The notes under the pieces are model-generated. The model ran no database searches, was not told the DNA's origin, and saw only the letters and a list, made by a program, of their open reading frames with translations. A DNA stretch of 64,000 nt, from positions 475,942 through 539,941 of the forward strand of contig NZ_LT828541.1 in assembly GCF_900170035.1 (NCBI RefSeq), written 5' to 3'. The DNA is from Desulfamplus magnetovallimortis. Lineage in GTDB: Bacteria; Desulfobacterota; Desulfobacteria; Desulfobacterales; Desulfobacteraceae. Shown here one piece after another: positions 51,142 to 59,513 of the stretch. Position 1 is the stretch's first letter, and every line of letters starts with the position of its first letter. A program made the position numbers and the translations under genes.

Positions 51142-52143
51142 ATGAATAAACTTCGACAACTCATAATATCTACAACCGCATCCTTAATGGTCTTTGCCAT
51201 GGGAACTTTTGGGTATATGTTCATTGAAAAATGGGATCTTATGGATTCCATTTACATGACTGCATTGACTCTAGGTTCTGTGGGCTACAGTGAAGTGCAT
51301 CCATTGAGTTTTAATGGCCGTATATTTACAACAATACTCATTATTTCCGGTGTCGGTCTTGTAATGTATCTTGCAGGTGTTGTGGTTCAGTTTGTGGTAG
51401 AAGGAGAAATCAGAGCCATCCTCGGGAGAAGAAAATTGGATAAAAGCATCAACAGACTTAAGGATCACTACATCATCTGCGGATATGGTCGAATTGGCCG
51501 GACACTTTGCCGACAGATAAATGAAGAATCAGCCCAGATTATTGTTCTTGAAAAAAGCGAAGAGCTTGTCCCTGTACTTGAGAAAGACAAAATGCTTTAT
51601 ATCCAAGGAGATGCATCCAGTGAATCAACTCTTATCAAAGCCGGGATTCATAGAGCAAAGGCCATTGTCACTGCACTTGCCACAGACACTGATAATGTTT
51701 TTCTGGTTCTAACAGCCCGTCAGTTGAATCCTGATATCTATATCATGGCAAGGGCTGGCAGCCAAAACGTCAAAAGTAAACTTCTGGCAGCCGGTGCCAA
51801 CCGTGTCGAATCTCCCTATGACGTTGGTGCGGTATCAATGGCACTGAAACTTTTAAGGCCAAGTGTCAGCAATTTTCTTGACATAGCACTCTCCAGAAAA
51901 CAGAGAGCCATTCAGATTGAAGAGATAAGAATCTCACCCAAATCCAAGATCATCAACATCATGCTAAAGGATTCAGGAATACGCCAGAATTACAATCTTA
52001 TAATAATTGCAATAAAGAAAAAAGATGGTGAGATGATATTTAATCCTTCCTTTGAAACATTTATGGAAGAGGGTGATACTGTAATTGCAATGGGACGTGC
52101 AAGCAGCCTGAAACAGTTCAACGAAGAGCTTAATCCACAGTGA
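51142..52143 (+). CDS. potassium channel protein with RCK (TrkA-N/TrkA-C) domains
   Basis: The 333-residue protein has two membrane segments around a pore loop (TALTLGSVGYSEVHPLSFNG), then a TrkA-N Rossmann domain (HYIICGYGRIGRTLCRQI) and a TrkA-C domain (residues about 245-330). This is the MthK-like two-TM plus RCK layout; it gates K+ flow in response to a ligand such as Ca2+, NAD or nucleotide. The filter reads SVGYSE rather than TVGYGD, so the last Gly is Ser. The end overlaps the convergent CHASE2 gene by 14 bases. Confidence 0.9.
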   Translation: MNKLRQLIISTTASLMVFAMGTFGYMFIEKWDLMDSIYMTALTLGSVGYSEVHPLSFNGRIFTTILIISGVGLVMYLAGVVVQFVVEGEIRAILGRRKLDKSINRLKDHYIICGYGRIGRTLCRQINEESAQIIVLEKSEELVPVLEKDKMLYIQGDASSESTLIKAGIHRAKAIVTALATDTDNVFLVLTARQLNPDIYIMARAGSQNVKSKLLAAGANRVESPYDVGAVSMALKLLRPSVSNFLDIALSRKQRAIQIEEIRISPKSKIINIMLKDSGIRQNYNLIIIAIKKKDGEMIFNPSFETFMEEGDTVIAMGRASSLKQFNEELNPQ

Positions 52144-54382
52144 TGCTGACTGTCGTCTCTCTGCTCATCTGCTCTGACACTTTTATTAGATGCTCCTCTT
52201 CAAGGATAAACGCATCCACAATATCAGGATCAAAGTGCCTCCCCTTGCCTTGTAAAATTATATCCTTTGCCTTTTCATGATCAAAATCACCATCTGCTCT
52301 TTTCATTTTTCTGATAAGGGCATCATAAACATCTGCAAGTGCCATTATCCTTGCAGAAAGTGGGATCTCCTTGCCTTTAAGGCCGTGATTATAGCCGCTG
52401 CCGTCCCATTTTTCATGGTGATAACGGATGATCTCCCTGGAAATTGCAAGAAAAGAGCTATTCATCTCAACATCTGAAGCCTTCTCTGCCTCGCATATTG
52501 TCTGCCACCCATATTCAGTATGTTTTTTAACCTCATTGAACTCTTCTTCTGTAAGTTTCCCTGCTTTAAGAAGAATTGCATCTGGAACAGCAACCTTGCC
52601 GATATCATGCATAGGTACAGATCTGTGCATCATCTCAATGGTTTCATTGTCAAGTTGATCTGCATAGTCGGGGTGAAGCGAAAGCCTTTTTGCAATAATT
52701 TTTACAAATTGCGCTGTTCTTCTGATATGGAGACTGTCTTCCCCGTCCCTTTTTGTTGCAAGACAACTTATTCCCATGATGGTAAGATTCTGGGCATCAC
52801 CCATCTGCCTTGCTTTCTGCAGTATATTTTTCTCTCCAATGCGGAAACGCAGTATGCTTAGAAATAAAAAAGTGGTCAGCATCACAAGAAAGGGGTATAG
52901 CGTTGATATTACAACATTAATGCTATGAATAAATTCCAGTTGGCATAAAAAGAGCAAAAAGATCATAAGCGCAAGGGATGCAAGACACAACATGGGACTT
53001 AAGCGAACCATAATAAGGGTTGAAATCAAGCCTGTTATAATTGTAAAAAAGAGTTCCAGTCCCCTGCTCCAAACCGGTCGTGATAAAAAATTTTTGTTTA
53101 TTATATTATCTGCAATTGTTGCATGGATATTGACCCCGGGGCAGACCGAACTTAACGGGGTAAAGTGAAAATCTCCAAGGCCAGATGCAGATGTCCCGAG
53201 AAAAACCATTTTTCCTTTCAATGTTTTGGAGTTAACCCTGTGGTTCAGAAGATCAGATGCCGAAAGGATTTCAAAAGGTTCATTGGGCGCTCTGTAATGA
53301 ATCAGAAGTTCTCCATCACTTGTGAGGGGGATAAGGGTCTGATTTATTCTCAATCCTTCTATTCCTGATGATGAAATTTCTATAATAACCTTATTGGCAT
53401 TCATCTGCTGCATAACAGTGGCAAGAGCAAAGCCAGGGAAAAAATATCCATTATGGCTTGTAATCAGGGGAACCCTACGAATAATACCATCGCTGTCAGG
53501 AAGCATATTGATAAAGCCTGTACCTGATGCTGTCTCTGTAAAAAGATCAAGAGGTGCAAGGAGTGAATTCCATTGGGAATTTTTTATGCTGTAATTATCA
53601 AAATTTCCATCAGGTGAACGTATCAGTGTATCAAGGGTATGAACCAAACGCTCTTTGACATTAACTTTGTTTTCATTAACTTTGTTTTTATTATGGAAAT
53701 GGGATATTGACTGCCTTGAAGGGTCTCCATGAAAATCACTGTTTCCATTTTCATGGTGCAAAGCAGGTGATGGCAAGATGGTTAAATTCTTTGGAAAAAG
53801 GTTTTTAGGATAAGATGTGATAAATTTTGATGCAAGAATAAATTTTGCGTTTTTCAATGCCCGTGCCATCATAAGATCATTATCCTGAAAATCATGCGGG
53901 ATATTTTCAAATGAATATTGATTGCCTGTTCTTGATGCCAAATCTTTAAGCACCCACGAAGGAGATGTTCTATCAGGCTCGGTGAAAAGTATATCAATGC
54001 CCACAGAGCCGGGCTTTGCATCACCTATGATGTCAAGAAGCTCTGCAACAAGGTATCTTGGCCAGGGCCACTGACCCATCTCATTGAGGCTTTTGTCATC
54101 TATATCAACAATAACCGGCTGGGGAGTACCTTTGCTTTTAATGCCTTTGTGCTGTAGATCATAAATTTTCTGATCAAGAAAAGAGAGAATTGATGGTTGA
54201 TATAGTAAAATCAGAAAAAAGGTGCAGGTAATAAAAATCCCTACAACAACCATGCTGTTTTTTTCAGTCAGATGTTGGAGAGCCTTACCGTGAAAATTAA
54301 GAAAATTAAAGCGGTTTTTTTTAAGATGCGGGTTTGAGAAATAGCTCTGTATTTTATTTTTAAAACTGTTTTTATTCTGCAT
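52130..54382 (-). CDS. CHASE2 sensor with C-terminal HD-GYP-like phosphohydrolase domain
   Basis: The 750-residue protein has an N-terminal membrane segment (MVVVGIFITCTFFLILLY), a large extracytoplasmic CHASE2 domain (PQPVIVDIDDKSLNEMGQWP, SVGIDILFTEPD, KMVFLGTSASGLGDFHFTPL), then three closely spaced membrane segments near residues 440-510, and an HD domain: MHDIGKVAVPDAIL, HHEKWDGSGYNHGLKGKEIP and ALADVYDAL. It should break down cyclic-di-GMP or a related dinucleotide after sensing an external signal. The GYP signature is GYN here. A short 15-bp duplication (NENKVN type, near 53665-53690) lies inside the sensor domain. Confidence 0.9.
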   Translation of the reverse strand: MQNKNSFKNKIQSYFSNPHLKKNRFNFLNFHGKALQHLTEKNSMVVVGIFITCTFFLILLYQPSILSFLDQKIYDLQHKGIKSKGTPQPVIVDIDDKSLNEMGQWPWPRYLVAELLDIIGDAKPGSVGIDILFTEPDRTSPSWVLKDLASRTGNQYSFENIPHDFQDNDLMMARALKNAKFILASKFITSYPKNLFPKNLTILPSPALHHENGNSDFHGDPSRQSISHFHNKNKVNENKVNVKERLVHTLDTLIRSPDGNFDNYSIKNSQWNSLLAPLDLFTETASGTGFINMLPDSDGIIRRVPLITSHNGYFFPGFALATVMQQMNANKVIIEISSSGIEGLRINQTLIPLTSDGELLIHYRAPNEPFEILSASDLLNHRVNSKTLKGKMVFLGTSASGLGDFHFTPLSSVCPGVNIHATIADNIINKNFLSRPVWSRGLELFFTIITGLISTLIMVRLSPMLCLASLALMIFLLFLCQLEFIHSINVVISTLYPFLVMLTTFLFLSILRFRIGEKNILQKARQMGDAQNLTIMGISCLATKRDGEDSLHIRRTAQFVKIIAKRLSLHPDYADQLDNETIEMMHRSVPMHDIGKVAVPDAILLKAGKLTEEEFNEVKKHTEYGWQTICEAEKASDVEMNSSFLAISREIIRYHHEKWDGSGYNHGLKGKEIPLSARIMALADVYDALIRKMKRADGDFDHEKAKDIILQGKGRHFDPDIVDAFILEEEHLIKVSEQMSRETTVSITVD

Positions 54383-54761
54383 TTTTTATCCTGCATCAGA
54401 TATATCATTCCAGATTAAACGGGCATGGCTGCCATCCAGCTACCCCCGAATATGAAAAATTGTATCCATTTCCACGGTAAAATATTTTTCGGTATGAATG
54501 GTAGGGGCACGGCGCGCCATGACCTTACAAGAAAGCTATTTGTCTGGAAAGCATTTGTCTGGAAAGCACTTGTCCGGCAATCTACTCAAAATCGACATCT
54601 TATTGCTTTTTCAGAAGTTATTGCAGTTGTCTGAACCAGGATAACCAGGATGGATAGGATGCTCAGGATAGATAATCCTGCCTTATCCTGTTAATCTTGG
54701 GAATCCTGATTCAGACAGTGTTGACAAGGCTTACAAGATCATAGGTGTCGACTTTGAGAAT
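54383..54761. other. intergenic region with short tandem repeats and family 1 copy B
   Basis: Bases 54537-54578 contain near-repeats of TTTGTCTGGAAAGCA (period 15-18). The rest is the family 1 element listed separately. The start side (54383-54420) should carry the promoter of the CHASE2 gene. No gene was seen. Confidence 0.5.
54585..54758 (+). repeat. family 1 repeat, full-length copy B (174 bp)
   Basis: Identical to copy A (14573-14747) except for one missing A in CAGGATAGATAATCC. Terminal inverted repeats CTCAAAATCGACATCTTA and, inverted, CTCAAAGTCGACACCTA. It ends 3 bases from the stop codon of the hybrid kinase gene and may act as its 3' structure. Confidence 0.9.
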
Positions 54762-57700
54762 CTATAATTTCACCAGAATATCTTCGACAATGGAACCTGC
54801 ATCCTTGAATTTGTACCGTGACAGAAAAGAACCAATTTTATCCATATCTGTTTTAACAAAAGCAGGGTATCCTTTTTCAAGAATATCATTAAGGATTTCC
54901 CTGCATTTTTTAGGTTTTCCTGATCTGAGCTCCGTTATCAATATTTTCAGGGCAGAAATAAAAAGCTCTCTATCTTTATCAGAAAATTCAACTGCGGCTT
55001 TCATCTCAGTGTAAGTTTCTTTTCCCATTACATGGGTAATAGCAGATTTTTTATCTGTAAGCCCATTTTCAATAAAATTTTCTTTTATATTACAACTGTT
55101 TTCTTTATCTACAATATATTTTTCTAAGAGTCCAAAAAGCTCGTCAGGCTCAATGGGTTTGGATATATGATCAACCATGCCGGCAGCAAGGCTTTTTTCT
55201 CTGTCGCCTGCCATGGCATGGGCTGTCATGGCAATTATGGGAATATGCGCATAATTTTTATCTTGGCTGATGGTTGATGCTGCTTCAAGGCCATCCATTT
55301 CAGGCATCTGGATATCCATCAGAACAATATCAAACTTCTTTTTCCTGATTTTCTCTATGGCATCTTTGCCATTTTCTGCAACATCGGTAATACACCCTTT
55401 TGCTTTAAGAATTTCCACAGCAATTTCTTGGTTAAATGGACTATCTTCGACAACAAGAATCCTGCTGCCACAGAGCTTCCCCAGGCTTTTATCGCTATTG
55501 GAGATTGAAGCAGGAGTGTGGTTAAGTGAGACCTTTTCTGATTTATCATCAAGATCAACATCATTTCCAAATCCTTGCAATATCTGTTTTTCACAAGCAG
55601 AAGAGTCTTTTTCATCGCAATAATCAGATTGATCTTTATAGGGATGCTTCACCACACCAAGCAGAACCGTAAAAATAAATGTGCTTCCCTCTCCCAAAGT
55701 ACTCTCTACACGGATATCGCCACCCATCAGATGAATAAGCTTTTTGCATATGGCAAGTCCAAGACCTGTTCCTCCATATTTTCTGGTTGTTGAATCATCT
55801 GCCTGGCTGAACGCTTTAAAGAGTCTTTTATTCTGCTCGGGGGCAAGTCCAATGCCGCTGTCTTTTACTGAAAACTGGATAAGGGCTTTTTCACCATCTT
55901 CTTTTGTGGCATACTCCATTGATCTGTTGTAAAAGTCATTGTTACTGTGAAATTGATTTAATGGCTTATCATAAGGGTTATTATTATCAGGGTAATTAAT
56001 ACGCTGTACAAGGATCTCAATTTTTCCATGTTCAGTAAATTTTACGGCATTGGCAGTCAGATTAAGCAGAACCTGCTTCAGTCTCAAAGGATCTCCTGAA
56101 AAGATGGCCGGCAGATCAGAATCAACATGGAAAGAGAATTCAAGTCCCTTTTCCTCTGCTTTTAGCAGCATAATGCTGTAAACATGGTCAAGAATCTCTT
56201 TAAGATTAAAACTAACTATATCTATGTTAAGCTTTCCTGCCTCAATCTTGGAAAAATCAAGAATATCGTTTATAACGCCAAGAAGAGATCTTGCCGAAAT
56301 ATCAATCTTTTCAAGGTAGTCTCTCTGGCGGGGAGACATTTCAGACTGAAGTGCAAGCCATGTCATTCCCATTATTGCATTCATGGGTGTCCTGATTTCG
56401 TGGCTCATATTGGCTAGGAACATGCTTTTTGCACGGGTTGCCTCTTCTGCAGTATCTTTTGCCTGTTCCAGCTCCTCCATTGTTTTAAGCAGTGCAACCC
56501 TTGATCTTGCAAGCTCATTTACCTTATTTTTAACTGCCTCTTCAGCATTATGTCGATCTCTGATATCTTCGACAGTAACAATAACCTCGGAAGGTGTGCA
56601 AGATGGATCCACAGGCTTGAAGATGATTCTCAAAAAATTATATTCACCGCTTTCATCAAATCGGTAACGGCCTTCAAATTCTGCCTGCTCTCCTGCAATG
56701 GCTTTATTGAGAGCAGTTTTTATCTGTTTATCCCTGCCGTTTTTAACAGGATTAAATCCAATGATGTAACGTTTTGAAATACCAATCAATTTGATCAATG
56801 TATCATTGCAATTTTTTATTACTCCATCGCTGTCTATGAGAAGGATTCCAACAGGAGAATTTTCAAAAATTGTGCGATGATGAAGTTCGCTTGTCTTTAG
56901 CTGCTGTTCAGTTGCTTTGCGCTTTAGATTTGAAGATATTAATTCCGCAAGACTGTTTACAAAAAACTGCTCCTCTTCCTGAAGGGAAAGAAGCTCGTGG
57001 AAATTTATAACAGGAGATAAAATTGCAATTGTACCTTTATTAATACCATCAAGAACAATATCAGATTTAAAAAGTTCCTTTGTAAATTCCCATTGATCTG
57101 TACTGTAATCCCTGCCGTTAATATCAAGCCTTACAACAGTTGTTCCGGAATGGTCAATGGCCTCTTTCACAAGGGATATCAACTCACTGTAAAGGTCGTT
57201 GTTGGTAAACTCGGCTTTGTTGAAAAGCTCGGAGGCTCTGTAAAGGCACTGTATGATTTTCATACGTTGTTTCATGCCTGACACAAGGGATGTACTCTGT
57301 TTGAAGATCTTTTGCCGGTCTTCAATTATGCAGCGTATGCTTTTTTGTAGTGATTCAAGTTCATTGCATGAAAATTTATAGACAGGAGTATATTTTTCGG
57401 CAATCTTAAGAGCAGGATCCATTTGCCCGTCAATTTTAAGGGCGGAGTCCTTTTGCTCGCCAGTTTTAATGGCAGGATCATTTTTCCCGTCAACTTTATA
57501 AGGCTTTGTCTGGTCAGTCATGCCAGAATAGTCAGGTAGATCATTTTTGCCTGCTCCAAAAAAATGATCAATTTCCAGCAAATCCTGTTTTATTCCTGAA
57601 ACCTTACGGCGGGTCACAAAAAAAATAACAGCGAGAATAGAGGCCAGCAAAGCTGCATTTTGTATTATGAAGCGCTTCAGGCTTTCTGACAAAATATTAT

Positions 57701-58259
57701 CTCTGTCTGTGGCAACTTTTTCAAGATAATCAAAATTGAATCCTGCAATGACAACATGATCACCTTTTTTAACCATACTTGCAGTGTTAAGGGTTTTTCT
57801 GCTGGCAAAAGTTGTGGAAGCTCTTATTTCTGAAAACTGAGCATTAAAAGTATATTTTTTCCCATTCTCAAGTGTTGATATACGTTGAACAAGATTTTTA
57901 AACTCAACTTCAGACAGGCTGAAATTTTCTTCCAATGATTTTGTCAGAAGTTCAGAAGAGGAAGGAGATATGATTATATATTCATACCCATCAGGTTCAA
58001 GAAAAAAGAAGTTGCTAATTTCATTATACGGCAAGTTATAAGATGCGTAGTTTTGAAGAATTCCACCTTCAAAAAGCTTGACACTGTTGTCAAGCAATAC
58101 CTTAAGTTTTTGCCTCTGATATTCAAAAGATGTTTCCATGCCTGCCATGGAAAGGGTCTCTTTAATTTTTGTTTTATATGTCACTCCGGAGAAAAAAATT
58201 GTCAATATATTTGATAACAAAACAACAAAGAGGATATAACCGGTAAAAAGGCGAATCAT
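54762..58259 (-). CDS. hybrid sensor histidine kinase with PAS, receiver and shared C-terminal domain
   Basis: The 1165-residue protein has membrane segments near residues 5-27 and 196-215 flanking a periplasmic sensor part, a 10-residue repeat linker (GQMDPALKI type), a GAF-like part, PAS ([20 protein letters not shown]), HisKA ([20 protein letters not shown]), HATPase ([24 protein letters not shown]), a receiver ([34 protein letters not shown]) and a C-terminal region ([28 protein letters not shown]) that recurs in the kinase at 59464. It autophosphorylates on His and passes phosphate to its own receiver Asp. It is divergent from the response-regulator kinase at 58425, so they share a promoter region. 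Confidence 0.92.
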   Translation of the reverse strand: MIRLFTGYILFVVLLSNILTIFFSGVTYKTKIKETLSMAGMETSFEYQRQKLKVLLDNSVKLFEGGILQNYASYNLPYNEISNFFFLEPDGYEYIIISPSSSELLTKSLEENFSLSEVEFKNLVQRISTLENGKKYTFNAQFSEIRASTTFASRKTLNTASMVKKGDHVVIAGFNFDYLEKVATDRDNILSESLKRFIIQNAALLASILAVIFFVTRRKVSGIKQDLLEIDHFFGAGKNDLPDYSGMTDQTKPYKVDGKNDPAIKTGEQKDSALKIDGQMDPALKIAEKYTPVYKFSCNELESLQKSIRCIIEDRQKIFKQSTSLVSGMKQRMKIIQCLYRASELFNKAEFTNNDLYSELISLVKEAIDHSGTTVVRLDINGRDYSTDQWEFTKELFKSDIVLDGINKGTIAILSPVINFHELLSLQEEEQFFVNSLAELISSNLKRKATEQQLKTSELHHRTIFENSPVGILLIDSDGVIKNCNDTLIKLIGISKRYIIGFNPVKNGRDKQIKTALNKAIAGEQAEFEGRYRFDESGEYNFLRIIFKPVDPSCTPSEVIVTVEDIRDRHNAEEAVKNKVNELARSRVALLKTMEELEQAKDTAEEATRAKSMFLANMSHEIRTPMNAIMGMTWLALQSEMSPRQRDYLEKIDISARSLLGVINDILDFSKIEAGKLNIDIVSFNLKEILDHVYSIMLLKAEEKGLEFSFHVDSDLPAIFSGDPLRLKQVLLNLTANAVKFTEHGKIEILVQRINYPDNNNPYDKPLNQFHSNNDFYNRSMEYATKEDGEKALIQFSVKDSGIGLAPEQNKRLFKAFSQADDSTTRKYGGTGLGLAICKKLIHLMGGDIRVESTLGEGSTFIFTVLLGVVKHPYKDQSDYCDEKDSSACEKQILQGFGNDVDLDDKSEKVSLNHTPASISNSDKSLGKLCGSRILVVEDSPFNQEIAVEILKAKGCITDVAENGKDAIEKIRKKKFDIVLMDIQMPEMDGLEAASTISQDKNYAHIPIIAMTAHAMAGDREKSLAAGMVDHISKPIEPDELFGLLEKYIVDKENSCNIKENFIENGLTDKKSAITHVMGKETYTEMKAAVEFSDKDRELFISALKILITELRSGKPKKCREILNDILEKGYPAFVKTDMDKIGSFLSRYKFKDAGSIVEDILVKL
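57398..57497 (-). repeat. 30-bp tandem repeat in the hybrid kinase gene
   Basis: Units start at 57398, 57428 and 57458, with a partial one at 57488. They encode [14 protein letters not shown] decapeptides between the second membrane segment and the cytoplasmic sensor part. Confidence 0.85.
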
Positions 58260-58424
58260 GTTGAGTTTTATCTCCCTTTGTAGTATAGAATAGTTACTTT
58301 TCTAAACCTTAATGGCTGGATTTAAAGGTTTACATTATCACACAGTTTGCTGATGATACAGCATAAAATACATACAAAAAACTAAGCCCCTGCTGTAAAC
58401 ACCATAAAAAAAGAAATTAAAAAA

Positions 58425-59513
58425 ATGACAAAAGATAGAAAAAAACCAACTGTTCTTGCTGTGGATGATGTTCAGGAAAATATTGAGATCCTTTTGGAAA
58501 TCCTTGATGACATGTGCGAGGTGGCAGTTGCACTGGATGGATTCAGTGCCCTTGAGATTGCATTTGCCACAAAGCCAGACCTCATTCTCCTTGATATCAT
58601 GATGCCTGAAATGGATGGGTATGAAGTCTGTCGGAGACTTAAGCAGGATAAAGCTCTTAAAAAAATACCTATTATCTTTATCACAGCCCTTGACAGCAGC
58701 GAGGATGAATCAAGAGGACTTGCAGCCGGTGCCATTGATTATATAACAAAACCATTTAATCCTGATGTTGTAAAAGCCCGTGTAAAAAACCATCTGGCAC
58801 TTTATGAAGCTTCAAAACTTCGGGAAGATATGGAGCAGATAATGCGCCATGATCTTAAAAATCCTTTGATGTCAATTATCAATGTTCCCCAGTTGATAAT
58901 GATGATTGAAGAAAAATTATCCCCTCAATCCGTGGAGCTTCTTGAACAGATTGAAGCATCGGGACAAAAACTTCTCTCCATGATAAATCTTTCACTTGAT
59001 ACTTTTAAAATGGAGCAGGGCTTTTATTATTTGCAGCCTGTAAGAGTAGAACTTGTCTCTCTTTTAAACAGAATTATCAAGGAGCAGTGCTGTGCCATCA
59101 AAAAAAGAGCCGAGATCCTTATGACAATTGATGGCAAACAGGCAGAAAGCTCAGATACATTTGGAGTCTCGGGAGAGAGCCTTTTATGTTATACAATGTT
59201 TTCCAACCTGTTGAAAAATGCCATTGAAGCAACACGCGGAAAAGGCAGAATTACCATCACACTGAAAAGCGTTTTTCCAAGGCAGATATCCATTCATAAT
59301 CCTGGTGCTGTCCCTGAAGATATCAGAAATACATTCTTTGAGAAATATGCCACATCAGGAAAAAAAGGGGGAACCGGCCTTGGAACATATTCTGCTTTCC
59401 TGATCGCCCAGACCCTTGGAGGAACAATTCAGATGAAAACATCTGAAGATACAGGGACTTTGATTACTGTTTTTCTTCCGGTTTTTGATGAAAGCCCTCA
59501 TATATCGCATTAA
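58425..59513 (+). CDS. response regulator-histidine kinase (REC-HisKA-HATPase), soluble
   Basis: The 362-residue protein starts with a receiver domain (VLAVDDVQENIEILLEILDD, LILLDIMMPEMDGYEVCRRL with the phospho-Asp, IIFITALDSSEDE, DYITKPFNPDVV), then a dimerisation helix with phospho-His in IMRHDLKNPLMSIINVP, and a HATPase domain (FSNLLKNAIEATRGKG, KKGGTGLGTYSAFLIAQTLG). No membrane segment. It may take phosphate from one of the neighbouring kinases and phosphorylate another. Its 3' end overlaps the convergent kinase gene by 50 bases. Confidence 0.92.
   Translation: MTKDRKKPTVLAVDDVQENIEILLEILDDMCEVAVALDGFSALEIAFATKPDLILLDIMMPEMDGYEVCRRLKQDKALKKIPIIFITALDSSEDESRGLAAGAIDYITKPFNPDVVKARVKNHLALYEASKLREDMEQIMRHDLKNPLMSIINVPQLIMMIEEKLSPQSVELLEQIEASGQKLLSMINLSLDTFKMEQGFYYLQPVRVELVSLLNRIIKEQCCAIKKRAEILMTIDGKQAESSDTFGVSGESLLCYTMFSNLLKNAIEATRGKGRITITLKSVFPRQISIHNPGAVPEDIRNTFFEKYATSGKKGGTGLGTYSAFLIAQTLGGTIQMKTSEDTGTLITVFLPVFDESPHISH

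Noticed and set aside
54425..54634. 69-codon frame between the CHASE2 and kinase genes
   Set aside because: It runs through short tandem repeats and into the family 1 element; no start signal.
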